A DNA stretch of 57,304 nt, from positions 1 to 57,304 of IMG/VR virus record IMGVR_UViG_3300046001_004161, one strand, 5' to 3'. The notes under the pieces were generated by a model. The model did no database searches. It was not told the DNA's origin and worked only from the letters and a program-made list of their open reading frames with translations. This stretch comes from a virus. How positions within the stretch are numbered: the stretch's first letter is position 1; every line of letters starts with the position of its first letter. Position numbers and translations under genes: made by a program. Shown one piece after another: positions 46,759 to 52,877 of the stretch.

Positions 46759-46831
46759 TGGATTTCCTATGCGGAATCGAACCGCTTAAAATGTTTTGCA
46801 GGCACCTGCCTCTCCATCTGGCTCTAGGAAA
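46759..46831 (-). tRNA. tRNA-Cys(GCA), second copy
   Basis: Acceptor TTTCCTA/TAGGAAA perfect, U73, CCA; loop CTGCAAA on a weak stem (GGTGC/ACATT). Confidence 0.75.
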
Positions 46832-46834
46832 TTC

Positions 46835-46910
46835 TGGTGCCCTCTGTCTGACTCGAACAGACCACCTGCGGTTTACAAAACCGCTGCTCTACCGGATGAG
46901 CTAAGAGGGC
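46835..46910 (-). tRNA. tRNA-Thr(UGU), second copy
   Basis: Acceptor GCCCTCT/AGAGGGC perfect, A73, CCA; anticodon arm GCGGT-TTTGTAA-ACCGC; full D-arm GCTC...GAGC. Confidence 0.93.
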
Positions 46911-46916
46911 GAAACT

Positions 46917-46990
46917 TGGTGCGGGGTGGGAGAATCGAACTCCCATCTTAACGTTGGCAACGTTAGGTCCTACCATTAAACGAACCACGC
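46917..46990 (-). tRNA. tRNA-Gly(GCC)
   Basis: Acceptor GCGTGGT/ACCCCGC with one mismatch, A73, CCA; anticodon arm TAACG-TTGCCAA-CGTTA. Confidence 0.9.
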
Positions 46991-47036
46991 ATGTAATTTA
47001 TTTATCACTTAGTGAATGCTGCGTTAAACTTATAAT

Positions 47037-47121
47037 TGGTGGATGCGGTTGGACTTGAACCAACAGTGCCAGAGGCGGAAGATTTACAGTCTCCTGGGGT
47101 TACCAATTTTCCTACACATCC
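47037..47121 (-). tRNA. tRNA-Tyr(GUA)
   Basis: Acceptor GGATGTG/CGCATCC, A73, CCA; long variable arm; anticodon arm GGAGA-CTGTAAA-TCTTC. Confidence 0.92.
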
Positions 47122-47126
47122 ATGTT

Positions 47127-47197
47127 TGGCACCCTCGACAGGAATCGAACCTGTCAACCAAGTTTCGCAAACTCAGTGCTATTCCATTAGCGAGGAT
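47127..47197 (-). tRNA. tRNA-Arg(GCG)
   Basis: Acceptor ATCCTCG/CGAGGGT, G73, CCA; loop TTGCGAA on stem TGAGT/ACTTG. Confidence 0.85.
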
Positions 47198-47201
47198 GTT
47201 T

Positions 47202-47276
47202 TGGTGGCCTAGTTGGGAATCTGACCCACTAAACTGTCATGTAAAAACAGTATGAAAAACATTTCATGTCATGGCT
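47202..47276 (-). tRNA. degenerate tRNA, UAC-like
   Basis: CCA ending and T-arm-like GTGGG-TCAGATT-CCCAA are present; stem CTGTT/GACAG with loop TTTACAT gives UAC. The acceptor pairs at only four of seven positions, so probably a pseudo-tRNA. Confidence 0.4.
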
Positions 47277-47283
47277 AATTGTT

Positions 47284-47376
47284 TGGTGGAGAAGATTGGA
47301 ATCGAACCAATTAGTTTAATTTTTGCTGAAAACATTCTAAGACAGAATGAGTGCCCCACCGTAGGGCATCTTCTCC
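47284..47376 (-). tRNA. type II tRNA, anticodon unclear
   Basis: Acceptor GGAGAAG/CTTCTCC perfect, A73, CCA; D-arm GCCC...GGGC; T-arm ATTGG-TTCGATT-CCAAT. Stem CATTC/GAATG gives loop TGTCTTA (UCU, G33); a shifted register CTTAGAA would be UAG (Leu), which fits the long variable arm. Confidence 0.6.
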
Positions 47377-47382
47377 GGTTAC

Positions 47383-47456
47383 TGGTGGTCCTGGATGGAA
47401 TCGAACCATCGTCTCTCGCCTATCAAGCAAGCAGTCTCCCATTGAAATACAGGACT
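47383..47456 (-). tRNA. tRNA-Ile(GAU)
   Basis: Acceptor AGTCCTG/CAGGACC (first pair mismatched), A73, CCA; anticodon arm CTTGC-TTGATAG-GCGAG. Confidence 0.85.
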
Positions 47457-47463
47457 AAATTTT

Positions 47464-47570
47464 TGGCTCCCCAACGTGGGATCGAACCACGGACCAAGTG
47501 ATTAACTTAAACACCCTCCTAGAAGGATGTTTCGTGTCAGTCACCTACTCTACCGCTGAGCTATTAGGGA
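47464..47570 (-). tRNA. tRNA-Asn(GUU) with 32-nt insertion in anticodon loop
   Basis: Acceptor TCCCTAA/TTGGGGA, G73, CCA; canonical D-arm TAGCTCAGCGGTAGAGTA; T-arm CGTGG-TTCGATC-CCACG; stem GGTGA/TCACT. The loop has 39 bases: CTG, then 32 bases (47506-47537), then TTAA. Joining gives CTGTTAA, the standard Asn loop. The insert folds into its own hairpin (AAACA/TGTTT and TCC/GGA), so it looks like a small intron between positions 34 and 35. Confidence 0.7.
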
Positions 47571-47587
47571 ACAGATACTTCTTTGTC

Positions 47588-47668
47588 TGGCTGACCGTGT
47601 AGGAATCGAACCTACCTAGTATCCGTTAACAGCGGATCGCGTATGCACCTTGCTCGCTTTTACGGTCA
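47588..47668 (-). tRNA. tRNA-Asn(GUU), uninterrupted
   Basis: Acceptor TGACCGT/ACGGTCA perfect, G73, CCA; anticodon arm ATCCG-CTGTTAA-CGGAT, with the same loop that the interrupted gene would give after removal of its insert. Confidence 0.9.
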
Positions 47669-47675
47669 ATATGTT

Positions 47676-47751
47676 TGGTGCCGGTGGCGGGAGTCGAACC
47701 CGCAAGCCTTTGTTTCACAAAAGGTCTAACAACCGTTGAAACTCCGCCGTC
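47676..47751 (-). tRNA. tRNA with GUG-like loop, imperfect acceptor
   Basis: CCA ending, T-arm GCGGG-TTCGACT-CCCGC, D-arm GTTT...AGAC with GG. Stem CCTTT/AAAGG leaves an eight-base loop TGTGAAAC. Acceptor GACGGCG/CACCGGC has two mismatches and A73 does not suit His. Confidence 0.5.
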
Positions 47752-47816
47752 TGGGACGTCACTCAGCGAGGGAGATCTTCTGTTCCCGCAGTAGCTTACT
47801 GCTTCCCGGCATTGTT
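47752..47816 (-). other. unassigned 65 bases between tRNAs
   Basis: No gene seen; contains GCCGG, which could be an older acceptor strand for the tRNA at 47676. Confidence 0.25.
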
Positions 47817-47908
47817 TGGTGGAAGCGGTGAGATTCGAACTCACGAACCCCTTGCGGGGCCTCCAGTTTTCAAGACTGGCGCGTTCAGCCAGGCTCCGCC
47901 ACACTTCC
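47817..47908 (-). tRNA. tRNA-Ser(UGA), second copy
   Basis: Acceptor GGAAGTG/CGCTTCC, A73 (serine usually G), CCA; long variable arm; anticodon arm CCAGT-CTTGAAA-ACTGG. Confidence 0.88.
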
Positions 47909-47916
47909 GTTTTGTT

Positions 47917-47992
47917 TGGTGCAACCGCCCCGAATCGAACGGAGATATCCTGCTCTTCAGGCAGGCGCTCAGACCACATAAGCCACGGTTGC
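47917..47992 (-). tRNA. tRNA-Phe(GAA), second copy
   Basis: Acceptor GCAACCG/CGGTTGC perfect, A73, CCA; anticodon arm CCTGC-CTGAAGA-GCAGG. Confidence 0.92.
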
Positions 47993-48000
47993 GTATTGTT

Positions 48001-48079
48001 TGGTACCCGGGGTCGGAGTCGAACCGACAAAATCACTCCCTTTTGAGGAGAGCCGCTTTTCCAAATTGCGTACACGGGC
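48001..48079 (-). tRNA. tRNA with CAA anticodon
   Basis: Acceptor GCCCGTG/CCCGGGT, A73, CCA; stem CTCTC/GGGAG, loop CTCAAAA gives CAA (Leu). Variable loop is only six or seven bases, like the UAA tRNA at 39856, whose acceptor is the same. Confidence 0.75.
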
Positions 48080-48089
48080 ATTGTTGTTT

Positions 48090-48164
48090 TGGCGCCTCGT
48101 ATGGGAATCGAACCCACTACCTCGACATTGACAGTGTCGCGATCTACCATTGAGCTAACGAAGC
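48090..48164 (-). tRNA. tRNA-Asp(GUC)
   Basis: Acceptor GCTTCGT/ACGAGGC, G73, CCA; anticodon arm CGACA-CTGTCAA-TGTCG. Confidence 0.93.
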
Positions 48165-48172
48165 ATTTTGTT

Positions 48173-48259
48173 TGGTGCGCAAGGTCGGGTTCGAACCGAC
48201 ACGCCCTTTCGGACCCCGACTTCTGAGGACGGGAAGACTACCAATTCCATCACATGCGC
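48173..48259 (-). tRNA. tRNA-Leu(CAG)
   Basis: Acceptor GCGCATG/CTTGCGC with one mismatch, A73, CCA; long variable arm; loop CTCAGAA. Confidence 0.88.
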
Positions 48260-48266
48260 AAATTTG

Positions 48267-48351
48267 TGGTGCCTCGGGTGAGAGTCGAACTCACAATCCT
48301 TTCGGCGCTGGCTTCTAAGACCAGAGTGTATTCCAGTTCCACCACCGAGGC
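48267..48351 (-). tRNA. tRNA-Leu(UAG)
   Basis: Acceptor GCCTCGG/CCGAGGC perfect, A73, CCA; long variable arm; anticodon arm CTGGT-CTTAGAA-GCCAG. Confidence 0.93.
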
Positions 48352-48358
48352 GTATCTT

Positions 48359-48724
48359 TTAATGTTTTACGTATTGCTGAAACAATACTGCTTCAACGTT
48401 AATATGATTAATTAACCAATCCTCTGCAAAAGTAAGGATCTCGAAGGAAGGTTCTCCTGTTTTTTCGAGTTCCGCAATATGCTGTTGCACTGAATCTCTA
48501 AATCGTCGATGGCAAATTACGTGCTCATCGTATCCAGAAACGTTATTGTCCCGCATAAATTGCTCTTCGTCTCGGAAGTGAAAGCCAATGTACGCTTCCA
48601 ACTTACCAAGGAGAGTTAGTAGGGCATCAAACTGGTCGGCCTCTACAAGCATACGTGCATCCTTAATGGCGCTAAACAACATCGAATGTTGAGTGTCAAT
48701 TTTGACTATGCCGCTTAATTTCAT
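48359..48724 (-). CDS. bacteriohemerythrin-like protein, 121 aa
   Basis: Start at ATG 48722-48724 with AAAGGG upstream and ATAAATAT before it. Iron ligands: H in DTQHSMLF, HxxxE in GFHFRDEEQFM, HxxxH in DEHVICHRRF and H plus acidic residue in LINHINVEAVLF, the canonical bacteriohemerythrin set. Second hemerythrin of the window, placed inside the tRNA array. Oxygen, NO or iron sensing/binding is possible. Confidence 0.85.
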   Translation of the reverse strand: MKLSGIVKIDTQHSMLFSAIKDARMLVEADQFDALLTLLGKLEAYIGFHFRDEEQFMRDNNVSGYDEHVICHRRFRDSVQQHIAELEKTGEPSFEILTFAEDWLINHINVEAVLFQQYVKH

Positions 48725-48762
48725 ATTGTACCCTTTTGAATATTTATTCAAAATGCATATTT

Positions 48763-48836
48763 TGGTCACCGGTGAAGGAATCGAACCTTCGTCTTGTGGT
48801 TCCAGGCCACCTAGTCTACCATTGATTTAACCGGAG
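48763..48836 (-). tRNA. tRNA-Pro(UGG), C33
   Basis: Acceptor CTCCGGT/ACCGGTG with one mismatch, A73, CCA; anticodon stem GGTGG/CCACA pairs except at the closing A; loop CCTGGAA has C at 33. Confidence 0.75.
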
Positions 48837-48949
48837 ATATGACTGATACTGTTAGTGGTCGTCACTTCACTAAAGGATAACTGTCCCAGGACAAGGATAT
48901 GTTATCTAACTCTTGTGCGTCTGTCCTGCCATTGAATGGCGGTTAAAAC
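48837..48949 (-). other. degenerate tRNA-like stretch
   Basis: A D-arm-like TTCAATGGCAGGAC and a perfect GATAAC/GTTATC hairpin with inner TGTCC/GGACA pairing are present, but no acceptor pair or CCA. Confidence 0.3.
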
Positions 48950-49034
48950 TGGTCTCTGCGGTAGGACTCGAACCTACATATGCCATTACAGCCCTGTTCC
49001 CAAAACAGGTGACCAACCTTTGGCCCACACAGAG
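48950..49034 (-). tRNA. tRNA-Pro(UGG), enlarged variable region
   Basis: Acceptor CTCTGTG/CGCAGAG, A73, CCA; anticodon arm CCTGT-TTTGGGA-ACAGG with G37 as usual in Pro. Variable region of about 15 bases. Confidence 0.82.
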
Positions 49035-49041
49035 ATAATCT

Positions 49042-49081
49042 TGGTCGGCGTACAAGGATTCGAACCTTATATGCCTATGAT
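49042..49081 (-). tRNA. 3' half of an interrupted tRNA
   Basis: T-arm TAAGG-TTCGAAT-CCTTG, TACGCCG, A73, CCA, directly behind the CCA of tRNA-Pro at 49082. The acceptor strand pairs at all seven positions with CGGCGTG at 49505-49511, beyond tRNA-Pro and an endonuclease gene. Confidence 0.6.
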
Positions 49082-49158
49082 TGGTCCGAGATGAGAGATT
49101 CGAACTCCCGACATCCTGCTCCCAAAGCAGGCGGTCTACCAGGCTGACCTAATCTCGG
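49082..49158 (-). tRNA. tRNA-Pro(UGG)
   Basis: Acceptor CCGAGAT/ATCTCGG perfect, A73, CCA; anticodon arm CCTGC-TTTGGGA-GCAGG, G37. Its 5' end overlaps the endonuclease stop by ten bases. Confidence 0.93.
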
Positions 49159-49466
49159 ATATTTAAGTACTTCAGCAACTTTTCTAAGTTGCTGTGATTC
49201 TCTATGCCGCCTACTACCGTGTTACACCTGTTACATAGGATGCCGCGCACTTGGTTAGTTTCGTGATCGTGATCAACGAAGCCGCCCTTGTGTCCAACAA
49301 ACATCTCTAACTCGGTGTCGCACAAGCAACATTTCTTTCCCTGCGATTCAAACAGTTTAACCTGTTCAACGCGGGTCATTCCGTACCTGTGTAAGCCATC
49401 TTTACAAACCCTACAGGATTTGCCAGGTAAATCGTGTTCTGCGGAGCAATAATTACATGTCTTCAT
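49149..49466 (-). CDS. endonuclease VII-like homing nuclease, 105 aa
   Basis: CNYC and CRVC, then CCLCDTEL, and the core FVDHDHETNQVRGILCNRCN match T4 endonuclease VII-type His-Me finger nucleases. At 105 residues it lacks the dimerisation domain of T4 gp49. It interrupts a tRNA: a 5' half lies directly upstream, a complete tRNA-Pro overlaps its end and the matching 3' half follows. Confidence 0.82.
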   Translation of the reverse strand: MKTCNYCSAEHDLPGKSCRVCKDGLHRYGMTRVEQVKLFESQGKKCCLCDTELEMFVGHKGGFVDHDHETNQVRGILCNRCNTVVGGIENHSNLEKLLKYLNIRD

Positions 49467-49471
49467 ACATT

Positions 49472-49479
49472 TATTTATG
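49472..49479 (-). promoter_or_regulatory. late promoter of endonuclease VII-like gene
   Basis: CATAAATA on the minus strand, five bases before the ATG at 49466; adjoins the broken anticodon arm of the 5' tRNA half. Confidence 0.5.
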
Positions 49480-49511
49480 CCAGATGCGCTAAATCACTGC
49501 GCTACACGCCG
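49480..49511 (-). tRNA. 5' half of an interrupted tRNA
   Basis: CGGCGTG, TA, D-arm GCGC-AGTGATTTA-GCGC, A, TCTGG. Complements the 3' half at 49042. The anticodon part is lost or reached only through rejoining. Confidence 0.6.
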
Positions 49512-49518
49512 ATGAAAC

Positions 49519-49593
49519 TGGTATTCCGTAGGGGTTACGATCCCCTCTAGGTAGCTTGAAAGGCTACTGACCTCACCAGATGTCTAACGGAAT
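49519..49593 (-). tRNA. tRNA-Glu(UUC)
   Basis: Acceptor ATTCCGT/ACGGAAT perfect, A73, CCA; anticodon arm GTAGC-CTTTCAA-GCTAC; T-arm AGGGG-ATCGTAA-CCCCT. Confidence 0.92.
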
Positions 49594-49733
49594 ATAATCT
49601 TTATTTACTGCACCGCCTTCTCAGAGGTAAGTGCTAATTCGTGCTGCCACGAACTGCTACGGCCATCGAGTACATGCAATCGGGTCTGAGATTAGATCGC
49701 ATCACATAGGGTATCGCCGTACACACATAAATC
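49594..49733 (-). other. degenerate tRNA-like stretch
   Basis: TACGGC and GCCGTA could be an acceptor remnant around irregular hairpins; no CCA, no ORF. Confidence 0.3.
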
Positions 49734-49809
49734 TGGAACCACCAACCAGATTTGAACTGGTATCTCCTGCTTGAGGGGCAAGCGACCTAAGCCGTTAGTC
49801 GATGATGGT
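49734..49809 (-). tRNA. tRNA, probably Gly(CCC)
   Basis: Acceptor ACCATCA/TGGTGGT, U73 (Gly type), CCA; T-arm ACCAG-TTCAAAT-CTGGT. Stem GCTT/AAGC with loop GCCCCTC gives CCC, though C33 replaces U. Confidence 0.65.
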
Positions 49810-49815
49810 AAAACT

Positions 49816-49891
49816 TGGTATCGCGTACGAGAATCGAACTCGTCTCTACAGGTTGAAGGCCTGTCGGTCTACCCAGAAACGCCAACGCGAT
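49816..49891 (-). tRNA. tRNA-Glu(UUC), C33
   Basis: Acceptor ATCGCGT/ACGCGAT perfect, A73, CCA; anticodon arm ACAGG-CCTTCAA-CCTGT with C at 33. Confidence 0.82.
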
Positions 49892-49896
49892 ATATT

Positions 49897-49972
49897 TGGA
49901 AGCGGATGATGGATTCGAACCAACGGTCTCCAGGTTATGAGCCTAGCGGGATGACCACTTCCCTAATCCGCA
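49897..49972 (-). tRNA. tRNA-Met(CAU)
   Basis: Acceptor TGCGGAT/ATCCGCT with a mismatched first pair, U73, CCA; anticodon arm CTAGG-CTCATAA-CCTGG. The 3' strand would pair better with AGCGGCT upstream of the nuclease gene, suggesting past rearrangement. Confidence 0.8.
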
Positions 49973-50510
49973 AATTTTGATCTAAATTGTCAATTTCTTT
50001 CTGTTTAATAATGATCAGCTTTTTATCCACTGATCCCCATTTACATCTATCTCGTTCTCTCTCATACCCTTTAACTTCAATGAGTATGTCTGAATCTATT
50101 AGGTAAAAGTCTGGAAAATATAAGTGCCATCCATTATTCCAAAAGTAACTATACGGTTTAATGTCGTTTGTCCATCTTACATTATTTTCGTTTAACCAAT
50201 TCGCTACTGATAACTCCCAACGACCTTTAACTTTTGTTAATCCAGTTGATGATTTAACCTCATATATCTTTACTCTACCAGATACATTGTTCTTAGAATA
50301 TGAATCTGGATTAGCCTCAACTATTTTCTTCATTTTTACAGAATGTGCTTTTCTCTTTTCGTCAGTCCATTGCTGCATTTTACTTATTTCACTTTGCGCT
50401 TTTCTCGCTTCATCCGTCCACTTTTTCATTTTTCTATCTGGATTCGATGAACATCGAATTTGATGATGGATGGTCGGGGTTTCTTTCTCACAAAATTTAC
50501 AAATAACCAT
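49935..50510 (-). CDS. PD-(D/E)XK homing endonuclease, 191 aa
   Basis: N-terminal CKFC zinc pair and basic repeats (KKWTDEARKAQSE, QQWTDEKRKAHSV), then a nuclease core YFPDFYL...ILIEVKGYERE with the Asp and Glu-x-Lys of the PD-(D/E)XK/Vsr-like fold. The last 38 bases of the gene, including the stop, lie inside tRNA-Met. Late promoter TATAAATA at 50534. Confidence 0.8.
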   Translation of the reverse strand: MVICKFCEKETPTIHHQIRCSSNPDRKMKKWTDEARKAQSEISKMQQWTDEKRKAHSVKMKKIVEANPDSYSKNNVSGRVKIYEVKSSTGLTKVKGRWELSVANWLNENNVRWTNDIKPYSYFWNNGWHLYFPDFYLIDSDILIEVKGYERERDRCKWGSVDKKLIIIKQKEIDNLDQNLRIREVVIPLGS

Positions 50511-50533
50511 AATAGTAGTATCTCCTCTACTAT

Positions 50534-50541
50534 TATTTATA
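50534..50541 (-). promoter_or_regulatory. late promoter of PD-(D/E)XK gene
   Basis: Perfect TATAAATA on the minus strand, followed by GGAGA and a short TAGTA...TACTA inverted repeat around the ribosome site. Confidence 0.6.
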
Positions 50542-50666
50542 TAAATTCAGATTTTATAAGCCTGGAGTCTGACTATCAGAAGCCGCTATTGTTTGGCCCC
50601 GTTATTATCTTTCGATCATTTTAAGTCGGGAGAACGGGAGCACCGACATTAGTTGCAACACATCTT
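50542..50666 (-). other. tRNA fragments
   Basis: Contains AGCGGCT with a D-arm-like region and a CAGG...TCTG anticodon-like arm (a 5' half), and a short CCA-ended piece TCCCGTT...AACGGGG without T-arm. Remnants of two tRNAs. Confidence 0.35.
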
Positions 50667-50742
50667 TGGTTGTCCCGGAAGGAATCGAACCTTACAGTCG
50701 ATCGGTTATCGGCCGATTGCTCTACCATTGAGCTACAGGACA
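50667..50742 (-). tRNA. tRNA-Ile(GAU), C33
   Basis: Acceptor TGTCCTG/CGGGACA, A73, CCA; anticodon arm ATCGG-CCGATAA-CCGAT. Confidence 0.82.
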
Positions 50743-50749
50743 ATTCTTC

Positions 50750-50834
50750 TGGTGCGAGCGGTGGGACTCGAACCCACATGCCCAAAGGCGGGAGATTTTA
50801 AGTCTCCTGAATATACCGATTTCTCCACGCTCGC
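50750..50834 (-). tRNA. tRNA-Leu(UAA)
   Basis: Acceptor GCGAGCG/CGCTCGC perfect, A73, CCA; long variable arm; anticodon arm GGAGA-CTTAAAA-TCTCC. Confidence 0.93.
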
Positions 50835-50835
50835 G

Positions 50836-51492
50836 TTATTTCTTAATCTTACGTCCTGTTCTCCAGCCCTCAGGAACAAGATCGGTTTTCTTTATCTTTT
50901 TGTTCTCTGTTTCGTTTGTGATCCACATCGTTCCATAGTTGGAATTCTTTTCACCTTGCTGATGTCCGATCTCTTTGAAAGTTTGTTTTCTTTTAAGAAT
51001 AGCCTCTGGGGAGCTTGCACGTAACCGCATTTCTTTTAATCCGTCAGGCGAAAATGCTCCACGAACAACTTGGCCATTCTCATAAGCAGTTCTCAAAGAA
51101 ACACTTATTCGGTCATTCTTAATTTTCCACCATTCTTCAGATTTGTTTTTCATCGAAAGGTTGCCTAGCTTACCACCTTTACTTGGTTGATCTAAGTTAT
51201 TACGAATGATATACTCAAACCCGCCAAAGCCACCTCGACGTAAATTATACACATCTTCACGCAATAAAAACTCATCTGTCACTATTTCTTTTTCTCTTGC
51301 ATACATAGCAGCCGAATCGTCGAACTGCTCCAATATGACTTTAGTGAAATTCGCAATTCCGTACTTTGTGATAGCACTACGAATCACTTTCCCAGAGCCC
51401 ATATAACCATCATCCATTGACTTGGTTTTATGAACCCCTACGTAAATTTTGCCATTCAGATTGTTTCTGATCTCATACAAGTAATAGAACAT
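50836..51492 (-). CDS. GIY-YIG homing endonuclease, 218 aa
   Basis: Paralogue of 41395-42030: same GIY-YIG domain (FYYLYEIRNNLNGKIYVGVH, AREKEIV) and same C-terminal IWITNE.E.KKIKK-type block, diverged in the middle. Ribosome site AAGGAGG, late promoter at 51510. It ends one base before tRNA-Leu(UAA). Confidence 0.9.
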   Translation of the reverse strand: MFYYLYEIRNNLNGKIYVGVHKTKSMDDGYMGSGKVIRSAITKYGIANFTKVILEQFDDSAAMYAREKEIVTDEFLLREDVYNLRRGGFGGFEYIIRNNLDQPSKGGKLGNLSMKNKSEEWWKIKNDRISVSLRTAYENGQVVRGAFSPDGLKEMRLRASSPEAILKRKQTFKEIGHQQGEKNSNYGTMWITNETENKKIKKTDLVPEGWRTGRKIKK

Positions 51493-51509
51493 AAAGTCCT
51501 CCTTACTTA

Positions 51510-51517
51510 TATTTATG
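51510..51517 (-). promoter_or_regulatory. late promoter of GIY-YIG gene
   Basis: CATAAATA on the minus strand in a leader that matches the one at 42030-42055 base for base except for three or four positions. Confidence 0.6.
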
Positions 51518-51532
51518 CAAAATCTACTTTGT

Positions 51533-51604
51533 GGGTGAAGCCGGGAATCGAACCCTGGTCCTCCGTTTCACAGACAGATATTCTGCCACTGAACTAGCCA
51601 CACC
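51533..51604 (-). tRNA. tRNA-His(GUG)
   Basis: Anticodon arm TCTGT-CTGTGAA-ACGGA; T-arm CAGGG-TTCGATT-CCCGG; C73 and an extended acceptor GGTGTGG(C)/(G)CTTCACC that can supply the G(-1) of His. CCA not fully encoded (CAC follows). Confidence 0.82.
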
Positions 51605-51610
51605 ATTGTT

Positions 51611-51684
51611 TGGCGAACCGTGTAGGAATCGAACCCACGTCAAGACGTTTGGAGTGTCTTGTTCTACCATTGAACTAACGGAAC
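51611..51684 (-). tRNA. tRNA-Trp(CCA), second copy
   Basis: G73, CCA; T-arm GTGGG-TTCGATT-CCTAC; loop CTCCAAA on stem AGACA/CGTCT. Acceptor GTTCCGT/ACGGTTC has two mismatches. Confidence 0.7.
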
Positions 51685-51791
51685 ATATTTGAATGCCGAA
51701 ACCCTGCGTCACCCTCCGGTGGTCAGGTTTTTCTGATCCGCATATTAGCAGGCAGGTTGCGATCCTAGCCACAGATATGTTTCAGCAAATT
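51685..51791 (-). other. degenerate tRNA-like stretch
   Basis: A T-arm-like CTAGG-ATCGCAA-CCTGC is present without a matching acceptor; AACCTG and CAGGGTT form another hairpin. No ORF. Confidence 0.3.
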
Positions 51792-51867
51792 TGGCGACCT
51801 AGGCGGGTAACGATCCCGACTCCTCTTGCGTGACAGGCAAGTATGCGTCCATGAACACTTCTAGGCC
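51792..51867 (-). tRNA. tRNA-Asp(GUC), second copy
   Basis: Acceptor GGCCTAG/CTAGGTC, G73, CCA; anticodon arm CTTGC-CTGTCAC-GCAAG; T-loop ATCGTTA. Confidence 0.88.
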
Positions 51868-51995
51868 ATATTCTTTTTACAACTTCTACCAGCAAAGGTA
51901 TCAGTTTGCGTGTGACAGTTTGGGCATGTCACCACGCTTATTCTTAAGGACGTCAAGCCGCCCTTAAATTCTAAATTCTGTGTAGTCATTTTCAT
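51861..51995 (-). CDS. small zinc-binding protein, 44 aa
   Basis: ATG at 51993-51995 overlaps the TGA of the gene upstream. Contains CPNCH and a later Cys in a basic tail (GRSCKKN), like a minimal zinc ribbon. Its stop lies in the 5' end of tRNA-Asp. Moderately supported. Confidence 0.4.
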   Translation of the reverse strand: MKMTTQNLEFKGGLTSLRISVVTCPNCHTQTDTFAGRSCKKNMA

Positions 51996-52129
51996 CGCTG
52001 ATTCAGTACAGCGGTGCGGTTGGTCGGTAGAAAGGCTACTTTCAAAGTTCCGCCGCTCATGGCACCCTCTTTCATTGCACCATGCACTTTGCCCTTAAAA
52101 TCTGAAACAAAAATCTTCTTGCTGGACAA
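51992..52129 (-). CDS. small protein, 45 aa, TTG start
   Basis: Frame from TTG 52127-52129 (CAGGG just before) to TGA 51992. Sequence has an ordinary protein composition (SSKKIFVSDFKGKVHGAMKE). An internal ATG at residue 19 is an alternative start. Coupled to the next small gene. Confidence 0.4.
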   Translation of the reverse strand: MSSKKIFVSDFKGKVHGAMKEGAMSGGTLKVAFLPTNRTAVLNQR

Positions 52130-52473
52130 CCCTGAGTTTACATCAGGACCGACTGGCTAAGTCATTTCTATCACGAATCTGCTCGATCGAGCGTCTCTGC
52201 ACAGTTACTCCGGCCAAGGTATCACCGCACAGTCGTTAAGTCGGAATTCATCACCGACACATATCGTCCAGTAAAGCGACTTACTTTTGCATATCTCCAT
52301 CAAGCACTGATGGGCGGGAGCAAGCAAACCCTCCTACACTAAGTGACGCAGTTGCGCCTGTGGTTTCCTTGCAGTCCCTTGTTAGTCCAGGATGCTCATT
52401 CACGCCGCGACCTTCTTGGGTCGCACTCGGGTTCCACTACCGTTCGTGGGCTATACTTGCCACGACTCAAGTT
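52130..52473 (-). other. 344 bases without a confident gene
   Basis: Only very short frames occur (longest about 31 codons). Several hairpins are possible but no tRNA cloverleaf. May be part of a non-coding RNA or decayed tRNA genes. Confidence 0.3.
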
Positions 52474-52602
52474 TTAGATGCCGCCACCGTAGTTGAAACG
52501 GCAGTAGCGGCCAATCATCTTGCTGTAGCCATCAAGCAGGCCGCGGTTGAAACGCTTGCGAAGAATGCGCTTCCAGAAAGCCTTGTTCTTGCTCTTGGAC
52601 AT
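52474..52602 (-). CDS. Arg/Lys-rich small protein, 42 aa
   Basis: ATG 52600-52602 with AAGGAG upstream. Highly basic N-terminal half (KNKAFWKRILRKRFNRG) and a Tyr/Gly end (RYCRFNYGGGI). Could bind RNA, fitting its place among tRNA genes, but no family is recognised. Confidence 0.65.
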   Translation of the reverse strand: MSKSKNKAFWKRILRKRFNRGLLDGYSKMIGRYCRFNYGGGI

Positions 52603-52801
52603 TTTGCTGCTCCTTGGTTGTTGCGAATAGGTGAGTCACCTTTTCTCGTCTTGTTACTCATTGGACGGATGATTTCCGCAAATCACCAAGCATAGGTTCG
52701 GGCTCACACTAGGCACATTCAGTGAGTATGTCGCGTCGCACCAGCTCTTTCGAGTCACGCGATTTGTCAGTAGAACTAGACTGACCGGCTAGTTTATTAC
52801 A
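52603..52801 (-). other. unassigned stretch
   Basis: No ORF or tRNA seen in about 200 bases between the basic peptide gene and tRNA-Ala. Confidence 0.25.
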
Positions 52802-52877
52802 TGGTGGACCAGCGGGGTAACGATCCCCGATCTTCGCATTGCAAGTGCGACGTGTAGCCCTCTATCACTACCAGCCC
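52802..52877 (-). tRNA. tRNA-Ala(UGC), second copy
   Basis: Acceptor GGGCTGG/CTGGTCC with G3-U70, A73, CCA; anticodon arm TCGCA-CTTGCAA-TGCGA; T-arm CGGGG-ATCGTTA-CCCCG. Confidence 0.88.

Noticed and set aside
52202-52300. A 31-codon minus-strand frame beginning MEICKSKS.
   Set aside because: Weak start context and no supporting ribosome site; left as unassigned sequence.
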